Below the pieces are notes generated by a model. The model did not search any database. It worked only from the letters and a program-made list of their open reading frames with translations, and had not been told where the DNA came from. From the NCBI RefSeq assembly GCF_040546275.1, contig NZ_JBEPNO010000014.1:1-64000 (forward strand): 64,000 nt of DNA. Direction: 5' to 3'. Below are positions 1-8,116 of the stretch, in pieces. This DNA is from Nakamurella sp040546275. Lineage in GTDB: Bacteria; Actinomycetota; Actinomycetes; Mycobacteriales; Nakamurellaceae. Position numbers and translations under genes: made by a program. How positions within the stretch are numbered: position 1 is the stretch's first letter; every line of letters starts with the position of its first letter.

Positions 1-404
1 TTCGTCGCCGGGACGCAGTATCAGCGGGGCAGCTCTGGACATACCCCATTTTCTCAAACATCCACAGTAAAGTCACTTGCAACACGCGACACTAGGTTCA
101 GCCTGGATGGCGATACAACTAGGGTGGGTGAGTGGGCCTGCACAGTGCGACGCGTTCCTCGGACTCGCCGTGGATCTCCGCCGTGTGGTCCAGCCGCAGC
201 GAGAACGTCTCCGAGATGACATCCGTTGCGAGCGAGACGTGGGGACTGGTCTTTGGCAACAGCGCGGAAGCACCTATGCCGGGGTCATTGGTCCGGAGAG
301 TCGCGCCGGCATCGCCGCGGTACCTGAGGATGCGTCGTTTGCGGGGATGTCCGGACGGCCGCCCACCCGAGCGCACCACCGGCCAGGCCAATCGGTGCAG
401 TTGT
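1..404. other. no convincing gene
   Basis: Short open frames exist on both strands here, but none has a recognisable domain, a good ribosome binding site or actinobacterial codon bias. A minus-strand frame ending near 119 contains a plausible peptide (ISETFSLRLDHTAEIHG) and could be the tail of a decayed gene. I could not assign it. Confidence 0.4.
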
Positions 405-704
405 CTAGTTCAGTCGTTGGTCGAGATGGACGGTGACCGAGTCGCCGGCCTGCTTGCCGAGGCGACGCCGGATAGTGGCATTGACCGGGAGTTTGTGTGT
501 ACCGTCCCCGAGCGCCATGAATGAGCTGGTGAAGGGCACGTCGTCGATCGTCCCGCTGACTTTGACCAGTCCGCGGGTAGCGAAGAATTCGGCGGAGCCG
601 TCCATCATGACGTAAGTCCAGCCGCCTTTGGCGGGACTCTGCGCGAGTGTCGCGGTGAAGGTGCGGTCAAGCGGTCCTGCCTTCGATGCTGAGGTGCTGT
701 TCAT
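405..704 (-). CDS. DUF1905 domain protein
   Basis: A 99-residue protein that is essentially one DUF1905 domain. Family-typical stretches are GGWTYVMMDGSAEFFATRG, then VKVSGTIDDVPFTSSFMAL, then GDGTHKLPVNATIRR and a closing GDSVTVHLD strand. DUF1905 is a small beta-barrel, found alone or joined to YdeI/OmdA-like domains; its biochemical role is unknown. The ATG at 704 is preceded by a purine-rich GGGGA about six bases upstream, which supports this start. It shares orientation with the membrane gene just upstream (772-1158) and may be cotranscribed with it. The family call is firm; no function can be claimed. Confidence 0.82.
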   Translation of the reverse strand: MNSTSASKAGPLDRTFTATLAQSPAKGGWTYVMMDGSAEFFATRGLVKVSGTIDDVPFTSSFMALGDGTHKLPVNATIRRRLGKQAGDSVTVHLDQRLN

Positions 705-771
705 CGGTCATCCCCTTTGGGGCTTCGGCTTTTCGGGTGTGGGTTGTCGTGGTGATCTGTCGGGTTCGCGG

Positions 772-1158
772 TCAGTGCAGGACGCCCACGATGACGGCGA
801 TCAGCACGAGCTTCAACAACCAGTCCCCGGCGTGCATCGCTGCCGTGGCAGGATGAACTTTCTCCCAGATCACCGAGCCGGTGAGCAGGACCAGCGGAAA
901 CCCCACCCAGATGATCAGCGCGAGCACGATGGCGTGGCTGATGTCGAGATCACCGCCACGGTCGGCGATCCAGGCGAATGCCGAGGCGACAATCGCAGTT
1001 CTGAGCAACTCGGCCAGCACTTTCCACGGTTTGGGTCGTCCGCGGTCCAGCGCGGCTTCGCCGACAGCCCGGCGCTCCAGGGGCGTCGCTGCGGCGTAGT
1101 ACACCGAGCTGAACACGAACGCCGCTACCGCCGCTGTGGCGATCCCGAGACCGATCAT
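772..1158 (-). CDS. DUF1761-type small membrane protein
   Basis: A 128-residue protein with four hydrophobic segments: the N-terminal ATAAVAAFVFSSVYY, a second near residues 55-70, a third with ALIIWVGFPLVLLTGSVIWE, and a C-terminal LLKLVLIAVIVGVL. The layout, with a YY pair after the first segment and WE..HP before the last, fits DUF1761, a family of small inner-membrane proteins of unknown function. The ATG at 1158 has GGGAGGT eight to nine bases upstream; the frame stays open farther upstream but across the operator. It is divergent from a TetR repressor, with paired operators between, so it is probably the repressor's target and may respond to a lipophilic ligand (inference). Confidence 0.72.
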   Translation of the reverse strand: MIGLGIATAAVAAFVFSSVYYAAATPLERRAVGEAALDRGRPKPWKVLAELLRTAIVASAFAWIADRGGDLDISHAIVLALIIWVGFPLVLLTGSVIWEKVHPATAAMHAGDWLLKLVLIAVIVGVLH

Positions 1159-1175
1159 GACGACCTCCCATGCTT

Positions 1176-1227
1176 TAGTACGAGCAAGTACTATATTGCT
1201 GGATGACTTCCGTACTGTCAAGTACTA
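1176..1227. promoter_or_regulatory. paired operators between divergent genes
   Basis: Two 18-bp sites lie in the 79-bp gap. Site 1 (1176-1193) is a perfect inverted repeat, TAGTAC-N6-GTACTA. Site 2 (1210-1227) is CCGTAC-N6-GTACTA. Their centres are 34 bp apart, about three helical turns. A TATATT at 1192-1197 overlapping site 1 could be a -10 element for the rightward gene. Inference: the adjacent TetR protein binds both sites and represses itself and the divergent membrane gene. Confidence 0.65.
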
Positions 1228-1237
1228 AAGTGAAGGA

Positions 1238-1897
1238 GTGTCGATCAGCCCCACCTCCGCTCGCCGTGGCCGACCCCGGGGAAGCGAGGCTCCAGAACTG
1301 TTGTCCATCGCCCGCAAGATGTTCATCGCCAACGGCTTTCGCGGGACGACCATGGACGCGGTCGCGATGGATGCACACATCTCCAAGCAGTCGCTCTACC
1401 GCCAGTACCCGTCGAAGGATGCGCTGTATTCCGCCGTCGTGCGGGACTGGGTCGAACGCGGCTACGACGCGATGCGCCCGCACACCACCGCGCTGACCGA
1501 GGCCGACGGGGCCCGCGAGGGACTGCTCGTTCTCGCCCGCGTCCTGCAAGCAGGACTACTGAGCCCACCAGTCCTGCAGATGCGAACCTTGATCGCCGCA
1601 GAAGCACAGCGGTTCCCCGACGTCGCCTCCGACTACGTCACGCGCAGCTGGACCCGCAATATCCACATCCTGGCCGAGGCGCTCAGCGCCCTCGCAGCGC
1701 GCGGGCTGCTGCGCATCGAAGATCCCGAACTCGCGGCCGAACAGTTGACCTGGCTCGTGGTCGCCGCGCCGCTCAATCGACTGACCCTGCAGACTGGAAC
1801 CAACTCCTACGGTGAAGCCGAACTCGAGGCAGTGGCCAAAGAAGGCGTCGCCACCTTCTTGAGCCGTTACGGTCCCGAACACACAGAGCCGACATAG
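1238..1897 (+). CDS. TetR/AcrR family transcriptional regulator
   Basis: A 219-residue repressor-type protein. The N-terminal TetR DNA-binding domain runs from about residue 8 to 65, with the family pattern IARKMFIANGFRGTTMDAVA and the recognition-helix region ISKQSLYRQYPSKDALYSAV. Residues 70-215 are all-helical and form the ligand-binding/dimerisation domain; this part resembles the TetR C-terminal type with QRFPDVASDYV and ERGLL-like loops (here ARGLLRIEDPELAAEQL). The GTG at 1238 directly abuts AAGGAG, so the ribosome site is unusually close and the true start could be slightly different. It is divergent from the DUF1761 membrane gene with two inverted-repeat operators between, suggesting local autoregulation. 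Confidence 0.88.
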   Translation: MSISPTSARRGRPRGSEAPELLSIARKMFIANGFRGTTMDAVAMDAHISKQSLYRQYPSKDALYSAVVRDWVERGYDAMRPHTTALTEADGAREGLLVLARVLQAGLLSPPVLQMRTLIAAEAQRFPDVASDYVTRSWTRNIHILAEALSALAARGLLRIEDPELAAEQLTWLVVAAPLNRLTLQTGTNSYGEAELEAVAKEGVATFLSRYGPEHTEPT

Positions 1898-2060
1898 TGA
1901 TCCGCTTGCGGGAGCCCCATTTCGTCGGGCGACCGCCGTCAATCACCCGCCACCGACGGCCACCCACCGCTGTCGCCGCTGGACCTACGCGCTTCGGGCG
2001 GCGTGTTAGGGAGCGGTGCGACCTCTTGGCATACTTCGGTGATCGATATATAGTTCTCGA

Positions 2061-2396
2061 ATGACAGAGGTTCGGCTGCGGGAAGCGTCATTTTTGATCC
2101 TGAGTGCTCTGGCCAGCGAACCGCGGCACGGGTACGGCATCATCAAGGACGTGCAGGCCCAGTCCGATGGGGCAGTGGTGTTGCGGGTGGGGACGTTGTA
2201 CGGGGCGTTGGACCGATTGGCCGGGGAGGGCCTCATCGAGTTCGACCATGAAGAGGTGGTGGATTCCCGGCTACGGCGCTATTACCGGCTTTCCGCTGCT
2301 GGCGCAGGGCGGTTGGCCCAAGAGGCGCAGCGTTCGGCGCGGCAGGCCGAGTTGGCGCTGTCGCGGCTGGCCACGGGGAACGGACTGCTGGCATGA
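2061..2396 (+). CDS. PadR family transcriptional regulator
   Basis: A 111-residue PadR regulator. The winged helix covers nearly the whole protein: FLILSALASEPRHGYGIIKD (helix 1 and turn), then VLRVGTLYGALDRLAGEGLI (recognition helix) and the wing with RRYYRLSAAGAGRL. It lacks the long C-terminal dimerisation region of the larger PadR type. Its stop overlaps the start of the following membrane gene by four bases (ATGA), so the two are translationally coupled. Short PadR genes placed directly before a membrane protein with a permease-prefix N-terminus are common in actinobacteria and usually control that partner. The upstream TATATA at about 2046-2051 may be the -10 box. Confidence 0.88.
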   Translation: MTEVRLREASFLILSALASEPRHGYGIIKDVQAQSDGAVVLRVGTLYGALDRLAGEGLIEFDHEEVVDSRLRRYYRLSAAGAGRLAQEAQRSARQAELALSRLATGNGLLA

Positions 2397-3397
2397 GCAC
2401 GGTTGATCCGCACGCGCAGTTGGAGCAGTCCTACAGGCGGTTGTTGTGGTTGTTCCCGCCCAGCTATCGCAGAGCCCGTGGGCGAGAGTTGATCGATGTT
2501 CTGATGGAACGGGCCGATCCGGGGCAGCGCAAGCCATCGCCGGCGGAATCTGTTGCGCTGCTGCGGTTCAGCGCCCGTACCTGGGCGTGCCGGGCGATCT
2601 CGCCGACACCTGCGGCGGCGCGGGACGCGATGGGACTGCTTGCCGTGGTCCTGCCTATGGTGTTGCTGTTCCCGGCCGCGACCGCCCTGTACATAGATGC
2701 GCGCGTCGGGCGGTTCGGAATGAGCGAATTGCCCTTCGGGGCGGATATCCCGGCGTGGTTGCTGTGGTGCGTGACGGCCCTGCTGTGTGTCTTCGGGCGT
2801 CCGTCATGGGCTCGGTGGTCGGCGGCGACGGGTGTGGCGGCCTACCTGGTCGCAGCGGTGATCCAGTATGCCGACAACAACTTTTCGACGGTGGCCAACG
2901 CGTTGGGCTGGCTCGGAGTGCAGGTAGTCGCGACCGTTGCGCTGGCCTCGCCGGCCTGGGTCGTTCACGGGCGCAGCCAGGTGAGGCGCTGGTGGGCCGC
3001 CGCGATCGGCGTGGCGGCTGCCGGTGGGGGTCTGGCTGTCTCGTCGGCCGATCAGTTCCGGCTATCAATCGGTGACTACTCCTGGGTGTCGCTGGTAGCG
3101 GTGCTGCTGGCGCTGGTCGCAGGTGGTGTGGCGCTGCTGAGCGCCGCGGGGCGCGCCGCATTGCCGATCATTGCGGGCTTGGTGGCATTCATGGTCGCTG
3201 CGAAGTACGTTGCCGGCGGGCTGGGGAATAATCTCGCGGGCCAATCCGGCCCCCGTGGCCATTTCGGCGTTTCGGAAATAGTCGTACTCTCCGCCGCGCC
3301 GCTCGTCGTGTCCATTCTGGCCCGGGCCATCACCGCAGGAGCGAACCACCGCTTCCCAACCCGTGGCGGCCCCGCCCACGCCACTATGAATCTTTGA
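2393..3397 (+). CDS. multi-pass membrane protein coupled to PadR
   Basis: A 334-residue protein. A cytosolic N-terminal segment of about 80 residues (LEQSYRRLLWLFPPSYRR, then RGRELIDVLME) resembles the short helical prefix found in front of PadR-controlled permeases and anti-sigma-like proteins. It is followed by roughly eight hydrophobic segments, beginning with GLLAVVLPMVLLFPAATALY and ending with EIVVLSAAPLVVSILARAI. No transporter signature is visible, so substrate and role are unknown. It starts inside the PadR stop codon. The pairing suggests an envelope-stress or drug-responsive module, but that is inference. Confidence 0.75.
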   Translation: MSTVDPHAQLEQSYRRLLWLFPPSYRRARGRELIDVLMERADPGQRKPSPAESVALLRFSARTWACRAISPTPAAARDAMGLLAVVLPMVLLFPAATALYIDARVGRFGMSELPFGADIPAWLLWCVTALLCVFGRPSWARWSAATGVAAYLVAAVIQYADNNFSTVANALGWLGVQVVATVALASPAWVVHGRSQVRRWWAAAIGVAAAGGGLAVSSADQFRLSIGDYSWVSLVAVLLALVAGGVALLSAAGRAALPIIAGLVAFMVAAKYVAGGLGNNLAGQSGPRGHFGVSEIVVLSAAPLVVSILARAITAGANHRFPTRGGPAHATMNL

Positions 3398-3803
3398 GTC
3401 GCGGTACGACAAATCCAACGCGCCATCGTGTTCCGGCAAAATTCGGTGGTGTGAGCACCTGGCGCACCGCCTGGGCATGCCGGCTACCGCGCACATTGAA
3501 GACGATCACTGGCGCACCCAGGGCTGCGGGGACTGGCGCTGGTGGTCATCAGCAGGGGTGTCATTCTGATCCGTGTCCAGGAGTCCGGTGTAGTCGACCA
3601 AAGCAGGGTGAGTTCCTTCCGTACGCTCGGCCCATTTGATCCCGCGTCCAGCTACGCAGCCGTCGCGTCTCCGATTTGTGATCGGTAGCCGTTCCCCAAA
3701 CGGGACGCGCATCGCCGCAGGAGGGCCAAGAGCTGGCGGTTGGGTGGAGGTCAGGTCCGAAACGCGAGTGACCGGCAGCGGATTGTGCGGGAGACTCGCG
3801 CCC
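3398..3803. other. gene-free stretch
   Basis: About 400 bases without a supportable gene. Open frames continue through it on both strands, but their codon use and lack of domain similarity make them unconvincing. The plus-strand frame of the following phosphotransferase stays open back to 3636; the protein homology only begins after the ATG at 3804. Confidence 0.5.
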
Positions 3804-4673
3804 ATGGAGATCAGCAGCGAGACCGTACGCCAGTTGATCAGGGAACAGCTGCCGCAGTGGGCGGAGCTCGAGGTGACTCCGGTTCTCGAGCAGGGCAACG
3901 ACAACCGCACGTTCCGGCTCGGGCAGGAGCTGGCGGTGCGCCTGCCGAGCGCCGAGGGGTACGTCGCGGGTGTTGCCAAGGAGGATCTCTGGCTGCCGGT
4001 GATGGCGCAATACCTGAGCACCGGTGTGCCCGTCACGGTCGCGACCGGGGTGCCCAGCAAGGAGTACCCGTACCCGTGGTCGGTGCGGCGTTGGATCACC
4101 GGCACCACACCGGACCGTGATTCCGATCTCGACCGTGTCGCGCTGGCCAAGGATGTGGGTCTGTTCTTGTGCGAGTTGAGGGCGGTCCCGCCGGGCGACG
4201 GACCGGCAGCCGGGGCGCATTCCTTCTACCGCGGTACTCACCCCAGCGTGTACGGGGACCAGGTTCAGCAGGCGATCGGGCAGCTCGCGAACCGGGTGGA
4301 TGTCACGGCCTGTCATGCCATCTGGGCAGAAGCCATGCGGACGGCCTGGTCGGCGGACCCGGTCTGGTTCCACGGAGACGTCGCACCGGGCAACATTCTT
4401 ACCGATCGCGGTCGCATGATCGCTGTCATCGACTTCGGCACCTGCGGTGTGGGCGACCCCGCCTGCGACCTGGTGATCGCCTGGACCGTATTCACCCGAG
4501 CCGAGCGGGGCATCTTCCGGGACGCGGCCGCGCTGCCCGAAGATGCGTGGGTGCGGGGTAGGGGTTGGGCGCTGTGGAAGGCACTGGTGACGCTGTGCCG
4601 TCCGGCCAGCACCCTGTACTCGCACCAAGCACGTGCGCTCGAGGAGCTAGTAGCGGACTATCGGGACACGTGA
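3804..4673 (+). CDS. aminoglycoside/choline phosphotransferase-fold kinase
   Basis: A 289-residue protein with the APH (protein-kinase-like) fold. Residues 25-55 carry the glycine-rich N-lobe (EQGNDNRTFRL, then LAVRLPSAEGY). Residues 190-197 are the catalytic HGDVAPGN loop, and 209-222 the metal-binding segment VIDFGTCGVGDPACD. These residues suggest an active kinase. The ATG at 3804 is chosen because similarity begins there, although an upstream frame stays open to 3636. Such genomic APH-family enzymes usually act on unknown small molecules, so antibiotic resistance should not be assumed. A frameshifted acetyltransferase remnant follows 10 bases downstream; both are common in resistance-type or detoxification neighbourhoods. 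Confidence 0.85.
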   Translation: MEISSETVRQLIREQLPQWAELEVTPVLEQGNDNRTFRLGQELAVRLPSAEGYVAGVAKEDLWLPVMAQYLSTGVPVTVATGVPSKEYPYPWSVRRWITGTTPDRDSDLDRVALAKDVGLFLCELRAVPPGDGPAAGAHSFYRGTHPSVYGDQVQQAIGQLANRVDVTACHAIWAEAMRTAWSADPVWFHGDVAPGNILTDRGRMIAVIDFGTCGVGDPACDLVIAWTVFTRAERGIFRDAAALPEDAWVRGRGWALWKALVTLCRPASTLYSHQARALEELVADYRDT

Positions 4674-4682
4674 GGGTGACCG

Positions 4683-5079
4683 GTGTCGCACCACTCGGTA
4701 GTAAGGCCAACCGGTTCTTGCGCGGCGCATCCGGCGGCAACGAGACCGACCTCACTGGTCACCACCGGCGATGACTTCACCCTGCTGGCGCGGGACGGCG
4801 CCGAAGTGGTCGGCCACCTGGTTGCACGCCGACACGGCCCGAGCGCGCTGTACCCGATCACCACCGCAGATCCCGAGAGCATCCACGTCTACGCCGCTCA
4901 TCGAGGACGCGGTGTCGGGGGGTCTGCTTTTCGAATACTTCCTCGCGCACGTCACCGGGGTCGACCGGGTCACTGTGTCGGCCTACGCGCGCAACGCGCG
5001 TGCGCTGAGCTTCTACGCCCGGCGCGGCTTCGTAGTCCGATCGGTGACTCTCGACCTGGATCGTCGCTGCACCGCATAG
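4683..5079 (+). pseudogene. GNAT N-acetyltransferase, frameshifted
   Basis: Two frames together make one GNAT acetyltransferase. The first half (frame from 4683) reads DFTLLARDGAEVVGHLVARR and later IHVYAAHRGRGVGG. The second half, in the next frame, reads GLLFEYFLAHVTGVDRVTVS and then NARALSFYARRGF. They meet exactly at the acetyl-CoA binding loop (R-G-x-G-V-G-G). A run of six G at 4917-4922 lies at the break; removing one G restores RGRGVGGLLFEYF. The gene is therefore either inactivated by a one-base expansion, phase-variable, or a sequencing error. The true start is uncertain; similarity begins around residue 28 of the upstream frame. Confidence 0.75.
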
Positions 5080-5129
5080 CCTCTCGGTCCCGTAGTACGA
5101 CTACCCGCCGGCCTGGTCCGCGAGCGGGG

Positions 5130-5639
5130 TCAGCTCCAACGGATCGGTGGTTGCTGGATCCCGGTGGCCGAGGCATCGATCGCTGCCAGCTCAAGCAGGA
5201 GGTGGTCATGCTGCCGGCGGTCATGGTTCCGCCAGACCCAAGCCATCACCATGCCCGTGAACTGAACGAAAAGCGCCGACGGGAAGTTGGGACCGAGTAG
5301 CCAGGCCACAGTCGCCAGCAGGACAGTTGCCCCTGCAACCCATGACCAGGCCCGCAATCGATGGGGTGTCGCAAGGCGGTGGATCGACGGCCACCGCGTG
5401 CGCTCAGAACGCCACACGATCACCGTCGCCACGCACGACACCAGATTCATGACCATCAACACGATGAACAGCCCAGTCAGCAACCGACCGTGCCATTGAG
5501 AGTCCGGGTGATCGGACCGATTGGCCAAGGAGAGGATCAGCAAGAACAACCCAGCCGTCCCGACAAACGACCAGATCGCATTGGCCGGACCCGACCCCGC
5601 CATCCACCACGACTGCCTTGTGCGAGGCCGCAAGCTCAT
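5130..5639 (-). CDS. small membrane protein, unknown function
   Basis: A 169-residue protein with four predicted membrane helices in two pairs: IWSFVGTAGLFLLILSLA, then GLFIVLMVMNLVSCVATVIV, a loop with a TRWPSIHRL segment, then WVAGATVLLATVAWLLG and a weaker FVQFTGMVMAWVW. The C-terminus is a hydrophilic helix rich in His and Asp. I do not recognise the family. The ATG at 5639 is preferred over a TTG nine bases upstream. The gene lies alone between a broken acetyltransferase and a nucleotide-binding protein gene. Confidence 0.55.
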   Translation of the reverse strand: MSLRPRTRQSWWMAGSGPANAIWSFVGTAGLFLLILSLANRSDHPDSQWHGRLLTGLFIVLMVMNLVSCVATVIVWRSERTRWPSIHRLATPHRLRAWSWVAGATVLLATVAWLLGPNFPSALFVQFTGMVMAWVWRNHDRRQHDHLLLELAAIDASATGIQQPPIRWS

Positions 5640-5706
5640 AACGGGCAAATCTACCCGGTCAGATCCCTCGCCTTCATCTCACGCTGAGGGGTCGTCCGGT
5701 CACCGG

Positions 5707-6222
5707 TCAGCGTTCGCTCAGCAAATTCGGAGGACGGTTACGCGCCCGATAGGTCGCTATCCGTTCCAGTGCCACGACGACCTGATCCACTGGCAAGGTC
5801 GTCACGATCTCGTGCCCGGCGCCGGCGCGCGGCCTCGGCTCGAACTCGGCTACGTCGCTCGCGATCTGCGCGCGGTGCTGCGGTTCGGATCCGAACGGGT
5901 TGGCCCGGTCCATCACGCGGGAGAGGATCACATCAACGGGCGCGCTCAACAACACGACGGCGTCGAAGCGGTCGTAGACGGAAGCCTGGTTGGTCACACA
6001 GCCGGAAACGAAAAGCCAACCCTGTCGATGTCCACTGAGCAGCACGGACATTCGGTCCAGATCCCACATCGGCTCGCCACCGTGATCGGTACCGACCTCA
6101 ACAATCCAGCCTGGATCATCGGTGTCGACCGTTCGGTGACCCAGGGCCTCGAGGGCGGTTGATTTGCCGGTGCCGGACATGCCGGTGACCAAGATCGCGG
6201 ATCGACAGTCGAGCGATCTCAT
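5707..6222 (-). CDS. P-loop kinase-like ATPase (AAA_18/shikimate kinase-like)
   Basis: A 171-residue protein with an N-terminal Walker A, GMSGTGKST at residues 14-22, followed by HRTVDTDDPGW, the acidic segment typical of small nucleotide or sugar kinases (shikimate kinase, adenylate kinase and relatives). A GWLFVSGCVTNQ strand and the lid-like region ILSRVMDRANPFG follow. These features point to a phosphotransferase of the small-molecule kinase group; the substrate is unknown. The start at 6222 places the P-loop at the usual distance from the N-terminus, although the frame is open to 6333. It stands alone. Confidence 0.78.
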   Translation of the reverse strand: MRSLDCRSAILVTGMSGTGKSTALEALGHRTVDTDDPGWIVEVGTDHGGEPMWDLDRMSVLLSGHRQGWLFVSGCVTNQASVYDRFDAVVLLSAPVDVILSRVMDRANPFGSEPQHRAQIASDVAEFEPRPRAGAGHEIVTTLPVDQVVVALERIATYRARNRPPNLLSER

Positions 6223-6393
6223 ACCCGTGATCGTGGATGGTTTTGTGAATCGCACAAGCCGACGGGTGGACCGGTCGCCAATCGTTGCCCGGGACACCGT
6301 GTTGAGCGGCGCCGTCGTCACCGTCGCTTTCACCAGGATCCAGATCGCTCCTGCGGTGGACCGTGCACGGCTGCACTGCAGGAGTGCCGGGCT

Positions 6394-7046
6394 TCAGGCT
6401 GGCACTTGACGCTTTGTGTGCGTCAGTGTTGCGTCGAGCCAGTCGAAGGCTTGTCGATGCCAGAGCGCCGCGGCGCCTGCATGGCAGTGTTCGCCGCCGC
6501 CGTCGGCTTCGGCGAACCGGATGAGGCGCTTCGGGCAGCTCAGTTCCGCGTACACCTGGTCGGGTTGGCCGCGGAAGAACTGGTCGTTCTCGGCGTCCAG
6601 GACGAGGGTGGGGCAGGTGATCCGTCCGGCGACGCCGGCGAGGGTGTAGGCGCGGGCCAGTTCGCGGAGCTGGTCGAGGTCGGTGGCGCCGAAGGTCCAC
6701 AGGCCGTTGTGGACGACCCAGCGGCCGGAGGTGATGCGCAGGAGTTCGGCCTCGGGAGCGGTGAGCAGCTTTCCGAGCGTGTCGGACAGGCTGTGGACGC
6801 CGTCGTGCAGGATGCACGCGGCCAGCCGCGGCTCGAAGGCTGCCGCGCGGGCGGCGAGGTAGCCGCCCAGGCTCGTGCCGATGAGGGTGATCCGGTCCGG
6901 GTCGGTCTCGGGCAGGGTCAGTGCGAAGTCGACGGCCGGACTGACCACGGCCTCCCAGTCGGGGCGGAAGGTCAGGCCCTGCTCGCGCAGGGCGCTGACC
7001 TGGCCCGGACCGTCGAAGGTGAGGACGTGGTACCCGCGCCGGACCG
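6394..7046 (-). pseudogene. alpha/beta hydrolase, N-terminally truncated
   Basis: The minus strand encodes the C-terminal two thirds of an alpha/beta hydrolase of the FrsA/2,6-dihydropseudooxynicotine hydrolase type. The first recognisable residues are RRGYHVLTFDGPGQ near 7045, then the nucleophile elbow GTSLGGYLAARAA, the acid strand CPTLVLDAENDQFF and the catalytic-His region GGGEHCHAGA. The oxyanion-hole and cap regions that should precede are missing, because the sequence changes abruptly at about 7046 into an unrelated gene fragment. A start at 6948 would give only 184 residues, lacking key core strands. I therefore call it a truncated gene; a short expressed form cannot be excluded. Confidence 0.68.
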
Positions 7047-7047
7047 G

Positions 7048-7539
7048 GCAACCGCACGCGCCACCTTCTGCTGGCCCGACAGCGTCTGTCGCCCAGAGGC
7101 CATTGGTGGTCCTGAAAAGCTGGAGGAACTATGCCGGCTGGCTGACCGAGGGATTCTCGATCGCGGCGTGCTCGCCGACTCGGCCACGGGACGGCCGCTC
7201 GCGGACCCCCTCGACGACTACGTCGAGGCGCATGTCCACGGTGGCCTTAGCATTGCGCGGGACGTCGAGGCGCTCGTCCTGGACCCGAGCGATCGTGAAG
7301 CGAACGCCGAAGTCCTTGACCAGATCGCCTGCCCCGTCCTGATTCACCCCGGCTACCGAGTCACTGCCGACGCGATCGACCCTGACTACCGCGGCCCAGC
7401 CCCGATCGAACTGGCGCTCGAACTCGGCGGTGAGATCACGCCGGCCAAGCTCGCCGCCGCATCCAGGTCCGAGGTTCACAGTGCTCAGGCGGTCAAGTGG
7501 CTGTGGCACTGCCTGGCACGCTACGGCCGGCAAGGATGA
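7048..7539 (+). pseudogene. DUF3626 protein, C-terminal fragment
   Basis: About 163 residues on the plus strand match the C-terminal half of DUF3626 proteins: RATFCWPDSVCRPEAIGG, then DDYVEAHVHGGLSIARDVEA, a DPDYRG segment and the closing VKWLWHCLARYG. Complete family members are roughly twice this length. The fragment has no start codon of its own and begins where the hydrolase remnant on the other strand ends, so the two truncated genes meet head to head at about 7047. DUF3626 has no established function. Confidence 0.62.
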
Positions 7540-7604
7540 ATGTTGTCCACGATCGTGAAGCCGACAACGCGCCGCCGTCCTGTGGCAGTGCATGCGGCAG
7601 GACG

Positions 7605-7870
7605 GCCATTTGGCGGCAGCGGCCAGGTGGCGTTGTTCAGCTCGGTGGACGGTGGATCGGCCCACCCCGAACAGGTCAGCGACTTCCGCCGTGCAGTGTC
7701 TCCCCGCCTCGAACAGGGCGACCAGGTGCGCCTCCTGACGCGCGACATTCATCCCTTCCCGGGTCCGCAGCCGGATCAGGTCCGATTCGAACTCGGCGAT
7801 CATGGCCAGTACGTCGGTCGAGTGGAGCGACGACCATGGTGTCGCCTTCCCGGCAGGCCGCCATGGCGCA
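7605..7870 (-). pseudogene. decayed serine recombinase (Tn3-type resolvase)
   Basis: Fragments of a resolvase/invertase are visible in two frames: MAACREGDTMVVAPLDR (7814-7867), then after a frame change VLAMIAEFESDLIRLRTREG, QEAHLVALFEAGRHCTAEVA and the C-terminal HTH FGVGRSTVHRA. Between LDR and VLAMIAEFE some 40 residues of the usual family are missing, and another 15-20 are missing between the REGM helix and QEAHL. The catalytic-serine N-terminus is absent. This is a dead remnant and the only mobile-element protein I see in the window. Confidence 0.72.
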
Positions 7871-8085
7871 CCTCCTGTGTGGGGCCGGGTCACCGCGGCG
7901 CGGCGACTCACGGCAGCGGCCGAAGTAGATACCGCTGCACCACTCCGATCGGCGCCATGCCGGAAGTGGATCGGCGACCGGAACGTGATCGACTACCGGG
8001 ACACCACCGTGGTCACGCAGTGAATGCCGGGTGGACGGCTGATCCGTCCATCGGCCGGGTCGAGCTAGCACCTAGGTCTTACTTG

Positions 8086-8116
8086 TGGCTACACTGACCA
8101 AATGAAAATGGCTACA
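8086..8116 (+). promoter_or_regulatory. possible antitoxin operator, direct repeats
   Basis: TGGCTACA occurs at 8086-8093 and again at 8109-8116, 23 bp apart (about two helical turns), flanking and overlapping the vapB start. Toxin-antitoxin operons are usually autoregulated by the antitoxin at such sites. This is suggestive only. Confidence 0.3.

Noticed and set aside
1..404. Several 60-130 codon frames at the left edge
   Set aside because: Overlapping on both strands, with no domains or ribosome sites; the real gene may lie outside the window.
3394..3639. An 81-codon plus-strand frame after the PadR membrane gene
   Set aside because: Composition (many Arg, Pro, Gly, Cys) and lack of similarity suggest a random frame.
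3636..3803. N-terminal extension of the phosphotransferase
   Set aside because: The frame is open, but the translation is Arg/Gly-rich without similarity. Homology starts at the ATG at 3804.
3804..4673. Antibiotic-resistance gene call for the APH-fold kinase
   Set aside because: The fold is clear, but no feature ties it to a known aminoglycoside-modifying subfamily, so resistance is not claimed.
6406..7047. The 5' part of a 377-codon plus-strand frame
   Set aside because: Only its last 163 codons resemble a protein family (DUF3626). The first part is antisense to the hydrolase remnant and is an accidental extension.
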